Assembly: GCA_040219135.1 (NCBI GenBank)
Contig: JAVJTA010000015.1
Span: 411,928-475,927 of the forward strand
From: UBA7803 sp040219135
Lineage (GTDB): Bacteria; Pseudomonadota; Gammaproteobacteria; Pseudomonadales; Azotimanducaceae
DNA length: 64,000 nucleotides
Direction of reading: 5' to 3'
Position 1 is the stretch's first letter. Each line of letters opens with the position of its first letter. Made by a program: the position numbers and the translations under genes. Below, piece after piece: positions 36,442-44,836 of the stretch. Below the pieces are notes generated by a model. That model did no database searches, was not told the origin of the DNA, and saw only the letters and a program-made list of their open reading frames with translations.

Positions 36442-37691
36442 AGCCTCGCGGCCGAGCAACCCATCTGCCCCCCGACAGGTATCGTTGGACGATCCTGGCG
36501 TACACGCTGCTGATCCAGGCCGTCAGCATCGGCAGCATCTACTACTGTTTCGCGCTGTTCGCGGTGCCGTGGCTCGACGAATTCGGCAGGAGCCGCGCGG
36601 AGGTGATGCTCGCCGTCACCTTCATGCAGATCGGTACGGGTCTTCTGAGTCCGCTGATCGGTCAGGCCATGGACAGGTTCCGCATGCGCAACATGGTGTT
36701 GCTGGGGATCGCCATGTACGTCATCGGTTACACCCTGCTGTCGCAGGTCACGTCGTTCTGGCAGGTCTACATCGTCTACGCGCTGTGCTTCCCGCTGGCC
36801 CTCGGGCTGACCGGCAACCTCGCCGCGCAGGTGCTGGTGACCCGCTGGTTCACCCGCGACCGTGGCATGGCCCTGGGTATCTCGGCGATGGGTACCAACC
36901 TCGGCGGCGTCGTCTTCCCCCTGCTGGCGGCAGGAGCAATCGGCGACGGCCTCTGGCGTGAGGCGGCGCTGACCTTCGCCGTGGTTTCGCTGGTGCTGCT
37001 GCTGCCCGCTACCCTGATCGTGCTGGCGCGCCGTTCACCCGGTGAGAGTGCCGGCGCCGTGCCGCAGGACGCCACGGCAGTGGGTGCCATCCTGCGCACA
37101 CGGAGCTTCCTGGTCTGCGCTTTCGGCTTCCTGTGCCTGAACCTCGCGTTCAATGCCGTGCAGGCCAACCTGGCCGCTCTCGCCGGTGATCTCGGGTTCG
37201 GTGACTGGGCTGGTGGGCTGATCGCGCTGACGGCTACCACGATGGTCGCGGGCAAGCTGCTGTTCGGCATTCTCGGCGACCGGCTGCCGCATCAGGTGCT
37301 TTACTGGATCGCGGGCAGCACGATGATGGTGGGACTGGTGCTGCTCTCCGGTCAGCCATCAGGATCGGCGTTCGTCGCCGGGGTCGCCGCCGTCGGGCTC
37401 GCCGGTGGTGGACTGCTGCCCATCATGGCCCTGATCATCGGCGCACGATTCGCGCTGGCCAGCTTCGGACGAGTGATGGGCCTGATGATGCTGACGCTGG
37501 CGTTCGGTGCCGCCGGCCCGGTGGTCGCCGGCCATTTACATGACCTGACCGGCAGCTACCATGTGGCGATGCTGCTCTTTGCCAGCCTGCTCGTGCCGGC
37601 GATGGTCGTGATGATCTGGCTGCCGGCGCCGGCGCCGGTCCTGGACGCCGGCGCCGTCGGGGCGAGCGACACCGTGCGCGAGGGCGCGTAG
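36438..37691 (+). CDS. MFS transporter (OFA/monocarboxylate-like)
   Basis: A 417-residue transporter with 12 predicted helices. The N-terminal repeat has YCFALFAVPWLDEFGRSRAE and LSPLIGQAMDRF, which match the OFA (oxalate/formate antiporter-like) branch. The TTG start at 36438 overlaps the previous stop and lies just after GGGGG, making translation coupled. It belongs with the decayed flavin monooxygenase and NTF2-like genes, so it may once have imported their substrate. Confidence 0.85.
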   Translation: MKPRGRATHLPPDRYRWTILAYTLLIQAVSIGSIYYCFALFAVPWLDEFGRSRAEVMLAVTFMQIGTGLLSPLIGQAMDRFRMRNMVLLGIAMYVIGYTLLSQVTSFWQVYIVYALCFPLALGLTGNLAAQVLVTRWFTRDRGMALGISAMGTNLGGVVFPLLAAGAIGDGLWREAALTFAVVSLVLLLPATLIVLARRSPGESAGAVPQDATAVGAILRTRSFLVCAFGFLCLNLAFNAVQANLAALAGDLGFGDWAGGLIALTATTMVAGKLLFGILGDRLPHQVLYWIAGSTMMVGLVLLSGQPSGSAFVAGVAAVGLAGGGLLPIMALIIGARFALASFGRVMGLMMLTLAFGAAGPVVAGHLHDLTGSYHVAMLLFASLLVPAMVVMIWLPAPAPVLDAGAVGASDTVREGA

Positions 37692-37832
37692 CCGACATTA
37701 CACCGGTTTAGCGGCCATCACGCTCGTTCCGGCTGTACGATCGAGCAGGATGTGCAAGGATCCTGGCTGGGTGATCGCAGGCGACGTCGTGCAGTGAACC
37801 CGTCACCCCAGGCAGCAGGAGGAACAGAACCC

Positions 37833-38606
37833 ATGGCCGAATACGCTGACATGAAGACCGCCCGGGCCGCAGACGGCCTGCGCCTCGTGCTCACCGCGGG
37901 GGTGCCGGGCGCGCCCTGGACAGAGGCCGCGAAGGCGGTGTTCGAGGTCAAGAAGATCCCGTTCCTGCGCGTGGCGCAGCAGCCGGGGCAGACCGACGCC
38001 GCGCTGCGCGAATGGACCGGCGTGGTCAACGCGCCCATCGCCGTCTACGAGGACGAACGTCCGCGCCCGGGCTGGCGCGAGATCCTGCACCTCGCCGAGC
38101 GCCTGGCCCCGGAACCGCGCCTGATCCCGGCGGACCCTTGGGATCGCGTGCTGCTGTTCGGCCTCGGCGGCGAGCTCATGGACGAGGACGGACTCGCCTG
38201 GTGCCGGCGTCTGATGATGTTCGACGCGATGCAGCGCCCCGGCGAGGAACCCGCGGGCTTCGCCAAGCTGCGCGGCAGGGACTACGGCTACACACCCGAG
38301 GATGCGGCGCGGGCACCGGCGCGCGTGGTGCAGATCCTCGAGACCTTCGCCGAGCAGTGGCGGCGCCAGCGCGAGCGCGGCAGCCGTTACCTGCTCGGTA
38401 GCGAGCTCTCGGCGCTCGACCTGTACTGGGCGACGATGGCCGCGATCGTCGCGCCCCTGCCGCACGAGAAATGTCCGATGCCCGAGGGCCTGCGCGCGTC
38501 CTACGAGGGCTCGCCGGAAGCGGTGCGCGCGGCGGTGGATCCGGCGCTGCTCGAGCACCGCGACTTCATCTACGAGAACTGGCTGACGCTGCCGGTCGAC
38601 ACGTAG
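37833..38606 (+). CDS. Glutathione S-transferase-like protein
   Basis: A 257-residue protein with a thioredoxin-like N-terminal half (LRLVLTAGVPGAPWTEAAKA, IPFLRVAQQPGQ, GVVNAPIAVYEDE) and a helical C-terminal half with GSRYLLGSELSALDLYWATM, the GST C-terminal motif. The usual catalytic Cys or Ser after strand 1 is not evident, so activity is uncertain. GGAGGA precedes the ATG. The last 12 codons and about 75 bases beyond are duplicated 5.2 kb downstream, bracketing a low-GC island. Confidence 0.75.
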   Translation: MAEYADMKTARAADGLRLVLTAGVPGAPWTEAAKAVFEVKKIPFLRVAQQPGQTDAALREWTGVVNAPIAVYEDERPRPGWREILHLAERLAPEPRLIPADPWDRVLLFGLGGELMDEDGLAWCRRLMMFDAMQRPGEEPAGFAKLRGRDYGYTPEDAARAPARVVQILETFAEQWRRQRERGSRYLLGSELSALDLYWATMAAIVAPLPHEKCPMPEGLRASYEGSPEAVRAAVDPALLEHRDFIYENWLTLPVDT

Positions 38607-38681
38607 GTGCCCGCCCGATTCATCCGCCAACAAGCCCGCTCACAGCCACGCGACCCGGGAGATCCTGTTTTCCGGCGCTCG
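38568..38681. repeat. Direct repeat, left copy (3' end of GST-like gene)
   Basis: This 114-base segment covers the last 12 codons of the GST-like gene and the bases after its stop. Its first 37 bases are identical to 43828-43864. The rest is similar but diverged (CCCGATTCATCCG, ACAGCCACGCGACCC, then GCGCTCG are shared). The pair brackets the island and looks like att-type duplication of a gene 3' end, although no integrase is present. Confidence 0.85.
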
Positions 38682-38912
38682 CCATTGAGACTCGCCATTT
38701 CAGCCGAAAAGCGTTTTAATTCCCATTGCGTCCCGTTACAGGTGGCGCAGCTACCGCGGAACTGGCGAACTTGGGTAGCCTGACCAAGGTATTGGAATAC
38801 GGTTCTCCGCTTCGCAACGCCATTGAGCTTGCCATTGATATCGGATTTGGGAAGCGATACCCAAGAAAAACCCTGACATCTAGCGCCTCAAAATTTCTGA
38901 GGAGGGAATTTC

Positions 38913-39137
38913 ATGCGTGCTGAGAAACTGATTGTCGTCGCGATCTTGTTCATCGCGTGCAGCAGCAACGCCCATGCCTATATTGACCCGGGAACGGGAA
39001 GTGTCATTACGACCGCTGTTCTTGGGTTCTTCGCTGCAATTGCTTACACGTTTCGAAAGTACATGTACCGGCTGAAGGATCTGCTCTCTTCCAAGAAGAG
39101 CGCGGAACCCGAACCGGAGAAGTGTGTTGAGGAATGA
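38913..39137 (+). CDS. Small exported/membrane protein with YIDPGTGS motif
   Basis: A 74-residue protein. Signal-like N-terminus (LIVVAILFIACSSNAHA), then AYIDPGTGSVITTAVLGFFA, one membrane segment and a charged tail (KYMYRLKDLLSSKK). From memory, short proteins with this YIDPGTGS start often neighbour SAM methyltransferase and phosphodiesterase/sulfatase-like genes, as here, but none has a known function. GAGGAGGG precedes the ATG. It overlaps the methyltransferase gene by 14 bases. Confidence 0.8.
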   Translation: MRAEKLIVVAILFIACSSNAHAYIDPGTGSVITTAVLGFFAAIAYTFRKYMYRLKDLLSSKKSAEPEPEKCVEE

Positions 39138-40575
39138 GACTGGGCCGCAAGTATCGAAACTGATTGCTGATCCGGGGTCGTTCCGAGATCGTAGTAATCG
39201 GGTGTACGAACACGACGGAGAGATCCTGCGCGGTCTGAATGCGGCGGCCCTTTCGAACTGGCGATCAGTGTGTGAGACGCCCTTTTTTTCGGACCTTCTG
39301 GCCGAAGGGAAGGTCGTGTCAACGGAAGAGTACACCGGCGAGAAGGATGACCATCGAACCTGGGCAGGATACCTGAGACATGAACGGATACCGTTCGTAA
39401 GTTACGCCTACGAATGGTCGTTTGGCATGTTGAAAGATGCCGCACTCCTGCATCTGGAGATTCTCGAACGCTCTATCCCCGATGGCTGGACTCTGAAGGA
39501 TGCTTCCAGCTACAACGTTCAATGGGTCGGTTCCCGCCCCGTCTTCATTGATGTGCCATCCTTCGAGCCCTATACGGAAGGCCAACCTTGGGTTGGCTAT
39601 CGACAATTCTGCATGATGTTTCTCTATCCGCTGATGCTCAGTGCGCACAAGGGTGTTAACTATCTGCCGCTGCTTCGTGGATCGATAGATGGGATTGAGC
39701 CGCGAATCGCAAGCAACATTCTGTCTGGCACAACGCGATTTCGCAAAGGCGTGCTTGGTCATGTTTATCTTCATGCAAAGATGGAGAGCAGGTTTTCTTC
39801 GCGAGATCTGGACGAGGCCAAGTCCCTGACCGAAGATGCCGACGCTTCCGGCCCGGCCATTCAAAAACTGGGCCGCCACTCGCTGGCAATGGTCTTGGGA
39901 ACGATCGAAGGATTAAGACGCACGATAGCGCGCCTTCAAGTGCCGGAGAGCCGAACCACCTGGGGAAACTATGACAGCGAGCACAGCTACGCGGAAGCTT
40001 CGTTCGATATCAAGAAGCAGTTTGTCGAAAAGCACGTGCAGAAGCGGCACCGACATGTGGTGTGGGATCTAGGCTGTAACACGGGAACGTTTTCCAAACT
40101 CTGTGCAGAGAACAGCGACTACGTAGTGTCTGTTGACGGTGACGAGAAGGCTATCGAGCGTCTCTATCAAGATCAGAAAAAGCAACAGGGATCGAAACTC
40201 CTGCCGCTGGTAATGAACCTGGCCGATTCGTCACCAAATCAAGGATGGAACGGTCGAGAGCGACGCGCGTTTGTCGATCGAGGTCAACCGGAACTGATCC
40301 TGTGTTTAGCGCTGATTCATCACATTGTCATATCAAGCAATATTCCGCTTGATGAGTTCGTAGGTTGGTTGCGGGATCGCAACAGCGAAGTAATCATCGA
40401 GCTGGTGGGGCTTCGGGACGCGATGACGAAGATGTTACTGCGTAATCGCGTAAATCAGTATGAGGAACTAACGGAGGCGAATTTCGAAAAGGTAGTCTCA
40501 TCCTGTTTTGACATTTCTGACAGCCAGCCACTGAAAGGCGGACACAGAAAGCTGTATTTCCTGACGCCGAGATAA
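39124..40575 (+). CDS. Large two-domain SAM-dependent methyltransferase
   Basis: A 483-residue protein. The C-terminal half is a class I methyltransferase with motif I VVWDLGCNTGTF (W314-F322 region) and VSVDGDEKAIERLY. The N-terminal half (SYAYEWSFGMLKDAALLHLE, LKDASSYNVQWVGSRPVFID, GYRQFCMMFLYPLMLSAHKG) is conserved in related proteins such as the NoeA nodulation group, but its role is not known. GTG start with GGAGA upstream, overlapping the small YIDPGTGS gene. It probably modifies a surface glycan or lipid head group. Confidence 0.75.
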   Translation: MLRNETGPQVSKLIADPGSFRDRSNRVYEHDGEILRGLNAAALSNWRSVCETPFFSDLLAEGKVVSTEEYTGEKDDHRTWAGYLRHERIPFVSYAYEWSFGMLKDAALLHLEILERSIPDGWTLKDASSYNVQWVGSRPVFIDVPSFEPYTEGQPWVGYRQFCMMFLYPLMLSAHKGVNYLPLLRGSIDGIEPRIASNILSGTTRFRKGVLGHVYLHAKMESRFSSRDLDEAKSLTEDADASGPAIQKLGRHSLAMVLGTIEGLRRTIARLQVPESRTTWGNYDSEHSYAEASFDIKKQFVEKHVQKRHRHVVWDLGCNTGTFSKLCAENSDYVVSVDGDEKAIERLYQDQKKQQGSKLLPLVMNLADSSPNQGWNGRERRAFVDRGQPELILCLALIHHIVISSNIPLDEFVGWLRDRNSEVIIELVGLRDAMTKMLLRNRVNQYEELTEANFEKVVSSCFDISDSQPLKGGHRKLYFLTPR

Positions 40576-40600
40576 GGCTTTCTGGTCAGTCAACGTTAAC

Positions 40601-41266
40601 GTGGAAACAATTGCCCTGCTGTTGACCCCCGTGATCTCACTGATGCGAGTCATGTTGGAGGTTTTGAACTCCGTGGTTCTCAGCTACGGGTTCTCGATTA
40701 TCCTGCTGAGCATGGTAATGCGCCTTCTCATGATGCCCATTGCTAAGCGAGCGATTCGAGCGGAGCAACGCCATGCGCAGATTCAGCTGCAAATGGCGCC
40801 CAGCCTTGCGTGTATCCGCGCAAACTTCGAGGGGCGGCAGCGGTTCGAGCGCACCGAGGCGCTGTATGAAAAGCACGACTATCACCCGATTCATTCCATA
40901 ACCTCACTGGGTCCCTTGCTTCTACAGCTTCCGTTCCTGTTAGCTGCGCTGTTCCTGCTTACTGGATACGATGCTTTGGATGGTCAGAGCTTCCTGTTCA
41001 TTGACGATTTAGGCGCTGCAGATGGCCTGATCTCATTTCAAGGTGTTGTTATCAACCTTCTGCCGTTGCTGCTTACGGCAGTCGCCATCGTTGAGGCGTT
41101 TGTCAAACCGAACACATCTACGAACAGCAAGCTGAAGTTCATCGTCGTGGCGACCGTGATTGCTGTATTGATCTATCCGCTATCCGCAGCTGTCTGCCTC
41201 TATTGGTTGACCAGCAACTTGTGGTCGTTGATCGTGTCGATCAAGACCAGAAGCCTGGCCGAGTAG
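40601..41266 (+). CDS. YidC/Oxa1-family membrane protein (short paralogue)
   Basis: A 221-residue five-helix protein similar to the 60KD_IMP/YidC core: YGFSIILLSMVMRLLMMPI, then a cytoplasmic hairpin loop (AEQRHAQIQLQMAPSLACIR), PIHSITSLGPLLLQLPFLLA and a final YPLSAAVCLYWLTSNLWSL. It lacks the large periplasmic domain of housekeeping YidC, and the conserved groove arginine seems to be Arg42. It probably inserts or stabilises a specific partner, most plausibly the small or large membrane protein of this cluster. Starts at GTG 40601. Confidence 0.8.
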   Translation: METIALLLTPVISLMRVMLEVLNSVVLSYGFSIILLSMVMRLLMMPIAKRAIRAEQRHAQIQLQMAPSLACIRANFEGRQRFERTEALYEKHDYHPIHSITSLGPLLLQLPFLLAALFLLTGYDALDGQSFLFIDDLGAADGLISFQGVVINLLPLLLTAVAIVEAFVKPNTSTNSKLKFIVVATVIAVLIYPLSAAVCLYWLTSNLWSLIVSIKTRSLAE

Positions 41267-41288
41267 CGATAGAACGGCTGTCTGCAGT

Positions 41289-43775
41289 ATGCAACGATCA
41301 CTCAGAACCGACGCATTGCATCTCGTCGCTTTAACGTCTATTGCACTGCTGCAACCACTGTATCTCGTCCTTGGCAGTTCAGTGGAATTCTTTGTCGCCC
41401 ACCGCGCGAGCGAATGGGATGTACTGGCATTCGTGCTTGTGACATCTCTGGCGGTCCCACTCTTTCTGGTTGCACTCGAAGTCGTTGTTGGTTTCGTCAA
41501 CGAGCGCGCGCGAGCCTTTCTTCACCTCTTTCTGCTTGGCTTGCTTGCTTCTGTTTTCGTGATAGTCACGCTGAATCGAGTGATCGACTGGGGGCTGGCG
41601 GTCGCGGGCGCAACGAGTCTGTTGCTTGGTGCCGTCGCCGGATTCATGGTTTGGCGGCAGAAAGCGCTCGGCGATATTGTTGCTCTATTGAGCATAGCTG
41701 TCCTGTTGTTTCCGCTGCAGTTCCTGTTCCTGTCGCCGATATCCGGGATTCTTTTCGGCGAGTCTGAAAGTGCCGCATCAAAGCGCGAAATGAACAGCAC
41801 TCCGATCGTGTTGGTGATTTTCGATGAGTTCAATCCAGTTGCTCTGCTGGATGAGAACGACGAGATTGATCCCGTTCGGTTTCCCAACATTGCGGCTTTG
41901 GCACAGACATCGTACTGGTACCCGAACGCCGCGTCCGTCCACCCCCAAACAATCAAGTCCGTCCCCGCTATATTGACGGGGCGGACACCGAAGGAAGGTT
42001 CTGTTCCGCCGACGTTTAACGCGCATCCAAAGAGCATTTTCACGTTGCTTGGATCGCAGTACCGGATGAACGTCATGGAGACGGTCACGAAGTTGTGCCC
42101 GGATGTCTATTGCCCTGCCGAGCCAGGAACTTCTTCTGGTTTGGATTGGAACGTCTTCGCGTCCGATATTCGAATCATACTTGGCCACATCGTGCTACCT
42201 CCCGCGTTTGCCTCACGACATCTGCCCTCTTTGGAAGATGGCTGGCACGATTTTGGACGGGATGTCGCCGACTGGGAGGAAACGCGAAAGGCTTTTTTTG
42301 CCCAGGCTGCCGACAGCCGACGACGATCCCGGGTCGCCGATTTCCGGCAGTTCGTGGCGAACATCGAGCCAGGTAGAAGCACTCTGGACGCCATTCATAT
42401 CCTGTTGCCCCATGACAGGTATCAGTATCTTCCCGATGGTACGGAGTACGCCGGTGCTTCAACTGCTGGCGGCGCCTGGCCCGCCGATCAGTCGACCGTC
42501 GATGTCGCCTATCAGCGTTATCTATTGCAACTCGGAATGCTGGATACGCTTCTCGGCGAAATGGTCCAGAGGCTGAGACAGGTCGAGAAGTTTGACGAAG
42601 CAATGATCGTCGTAACCGCCGACCATGGTAGGGTCTTTCGCGTCAATACTCAGAAACGTGAGTTGACGCCCGATACGCTCGACGTTCTGCATACCCCCTT
42701 GTTTATCAAGTTTCCCAATCAGGAACGCGGGACGAAAGATGCTTCGTTCGTATCTACAGCCGACATTCTTCCGACGGTTATCGACGTCATAGCAGCCGAT
42801 GTCGAATGGCAATTCAGTGGAGCATCACTTCTCTCAGAAACTGCACGGACGACATTGAAGGTCAGCTACAAGGGAACCAGTTATGACCTGACCAAAGACA
42901 GTCTCCTGCGACAGGAAGCGATTCCCGATCGATTGAAGAAATTCGGTTATCGAACCGGCCTGAATGATCTGGTTCTGTCTACGGAGAACGATGATTTGCT
43001 TGGGCGACCCTTCGCTGCTCTCAAGCTAGAGCATGGTGCCGAAGATCGCTTCCAGATTGATTCCGATTTATCGAGTATGTCAGATGCTGATCGCCCCGAT
43101 TTCATTAAACCTGTTCTGGTCTCTGGTCTCGTAAGGGGTGCATCGGTCGGGGCTGATTCATGGGTTGGGATCGCTATGGATGGGACCGTAGTAGCTGTAG
43201 TGCCCGTAGAACATATCGAAGGCCGGTTGCAGTTTTCATCCGTCGTCCCACCATCATCTGTAAATGTCGGCGCCAACAGCGTCGACTTCTTCCTGATCGA
43301 AAAAGTCGGGATGACTCGAACCCTCTATGGGACTCAGGATTGGCGGGGTGAGGGCTATGCGATCGCAGACTTGTCTGACGGTACCAGAAGCATTCAGATG
43401 CCTGCGGGGGATGTGGTCGAGATTGTCCCTCAGGCAGTACGCGGTTATATCTATAGTCAGACGCCTCCCGGCAAAGGTGTTCACTCGTTCTGGGGGTGGG
43501 CTGCCGATCTACGGGCCGGACAACCGGCTGAATATGTTCTTCTGTTCGTGAATGGCAAGTTCGTGAAGTTCGCGGAGGTAAACCAACCGTCTCCCGATGT
43601 TGCCGAGCATTATGGGAACGAAGATCTCGCGCTGAGTGGTTTTCGATTTGAGATTCCAGAGGTTCTCTGGAGCCTCGAACCCACTGCGGTTACAGCCTTC
43701 GCGGTTTCTAAAACCGGAAAAGCTACCGAGATGGTCGGTCGCGGGCGACTGGACGCCAACGGCGTGGGAAGATAA
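41289..43775 (+). CDS. Membrane-anchored alkaline-phosphatase-superfamily (sulfatase-like) transferase/hydrolase
   Basis: An 828-residue protein. Four or five membrane helices occupy residues 10-155. The catalytic domain follows: VLVIFDEFNP (metal Asp179), nucleophile-type Thr221 in HPQTIKSVPAILTG, LLPHDRYQY (His375) and the metal site TADHGR (444-448). This is the layout of LtaS/PEtN-transferase-like enzymes that move phosphoglycerol or phosphoethanolamine groups. Residues from about 590 on form an additional beta-rich domain (GYIYSQTPPGKGVHSFWGWA). Lower GC than the flanks. Last gene of the island's four-gene unit. Confidence 0.82.
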   Translation: MQRSLRTDALHLVALTSIALLQPLYLVLGSSVEFFVAHRASEWDVLAFVLVTSLAVPLFLVALEVVVGFVNERARAFLHLFLLGLLASVFVIVTLNRVIDWGLAVAGATSLLLGAVAGFMVWRQKALGDIVALLSIAVLLFPLQFLFLSPISGILFGESESAASKREMNSTPIVLVIFDEFNPVALLDENDEIDPVRFPNIAALAQTSYWYPNAASVHPQTIKSVPAILTGRTPKEGSVPPTFNAHPKSIFTLLGSQYRMNVMETVTKLCPDVYCPAEPGTSSGLDWNVFASDIRIILGHIVLPPAFASRHLPSLEDGWHDFGRDVADWEETRKAFFAQAADSRRRSRVADFRQFVANIEPGRSTLDAIHILLPHDRYQYLPDGTEYAGASTAGGAWPADQSTVDVAYQRYLLQLGMLDTLLGEMVQRLRQVEKFDEAMIVVTADHGRVFRVNTQKRELTPDTLDVLHTPLFIKFPNQERGTKDASFVSTADILPTVIDVIAADVEWQFSGASLLSETARTTLKVSYKGTSYDLTKDSLLRQEAIPDRLKKFGYRTGLNDLVLSTENDDLLGRPFAALKLEHGAEDRFQIDSDLSSMSDADRPDFIKPVLVSGLVRGASVGADSWVGIAMDGTVVAVVPVEHIEGRLQFSSVVPPSSVNVGANSVDFFLIEKVGMTRTLYGTQDWRGEGYAIADLSDGTRSIQMPAGDVVEIVPQAVRGYIYSQTPPGKGVHSFWGWAADLRAGQPAEYVLLFVNGKFVKFAEVNQPSPDVAEHYGNEDLALSGFRFEIPEVLWSLEPTAVTAFAVSKTGKATEMVGRGRLDANGVGR

Positions 43776-43827
43776 TCCGCGGGGTTGGCGAAACCACTCC
43801 GGTACCTAAGCGGTCGACTCAACCTGT

Positions 43828-43938
43828 ATCTACGAGAACTGGCTGACGCTGCCGGTCGACACGTGAGCAGCACCCGATTCATCCGAAACAAAACCGCTAA
43901 CAGCCACGCGACCCAAGAGATCTTGTTCTCAGCGCTCG
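43828..43938. repeat. Direct repeat, right copy of the GST-like 3' end
   Basis: This copy encodes the same last 12 codons (IYENWLTLPVDT, stop TGA instead of TAG) but has no gene body before it. 37 bases are identical to 38568-38604 and the remaining part is diverged with a two-base gap. It marks the right end of the low-GC island. The bases after it return to the genome's GC-rich composition within about 60 bases. Confidence 0.85.
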
Positions 43939-43992
43939 TGGATTTATCCGCGTAACAAATACATGGGTCAGTATTCATCCAGGTAGAAAACG

Positions 43993-44580
43993 TTACTCGA
44001 GGCGACGGACTGCGGTGCTGCGACTGCCGCCATCTGCACGGCGCAGGTGGTAGGTACCAAGCAGGCTGCGGTTGATTCGAATGGAGTCGCCCGTTCTCAG
44101 AGTCGTGCGCTCAGGCGACACCTGAGACCAGAGCTGATCGTTCTCCAGCCGGAACCAGTGCCGGCCTGTCGTCTGCTTCCCCATTGCACGGATATCGGCG
44201 ACCAGGTCGGTCTCGTTTTCGTCTCGCGCCTCGCCCGATCTCGGCAGCTGCTCGGCGCCGAAGTCCGAAGCTGGCGTGGCGCTTTCGGCTGGCAACCCTG
44301 GTCCTGCCCTTCGATCCGGCGGCGCAGGCGCCGAAGGGGGCGGGTTTGCGATGGGCTCTTCGGCAACCGCCGACTCGGCTGATGGGTCGGTGTTCGTCAC
44401 GCTGGGCGTCGCCTGGCGGCCGTGCGCCCGGTCGTAACACGCGAGTCGTGCGTCCCGGTCGACGAGGGCGACGCAGTCGTCGGCGCTTGAGGGCGCTTCG
44501 GCCGCTGCCGCGACGATCGCACCCGAGAACATCACCAGCGTTATCAGCCGCACGCCGATGTGCGGGTTGCAGATGGGCAT
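43993..44580 (-). CDS. Exported hypothetical protein with Cys pair and disordered linker
   Basis: A 195-residue protein. Signal peptide (VRLITLVMFSGAIVAAAAEA), a short ADDCVALVDRDARLACYDRA segment with two cysteines, similar to the N-termini of many gammaproteobacterial envelope proteins, a Pro/Ala-rich linker, and a small C-terminal domain (HWFRLENDQLWSQVSPERTT, SLLGTYHLRRADGG). Function unknown; the end domain resembles short SH3-like modules. The start at 44580 was chosen because it gives a proper leader. Divergent from the receptor gene. Confidence 0.72.
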   Translation of the reverse strand: MPICNPHIGVRLITLVMFSGAIVAAAAEAPSSADDCVALVDRDARLACYDRAHGRQATPSVTNTDPSAESAVAEEPIANPPPSAPAPPDRRAGPGLPAESATPASDFGAEQLPRSGEARDENETDLVADIRAMGKQTTGRHWFRLENDQLWSQVSPERTTLRTGDSIRINRSLLGTYHLRRADGGSRSTAVRRLE

Positions 44581-44836
44581 GGCGGGCTCCGAATGTGGGC
44601 GGAATCGTATGCTGCCATCGTTGTCCGGGGCGACAAAGCACTGCGGCACTGAGCAGGCAAGATGCCTTTTGCAACCTGTTTCATCTTGCTTCTGCCATCC
44701 CGTAAACTTCTGGTTGGGGGGTGTCTGCGGTTTCCTTTCGGAGAGGTGCCTCGAATCTGGAGAGAGCCGCGTACTCGATCTGCTGACGGATGCTGGCGGT
44801 CGAGCGGCTGTATCAATCAGTGGGGAGCAAATCAAA

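Noticed and set aside
38726..38923. 65-codon frame before the small YIDPGTGS gene
   Set aside because: Atypical start, no ribosome site, no family resemblance; the downstream ATG has a strong Shine-Dalgarno sequence.
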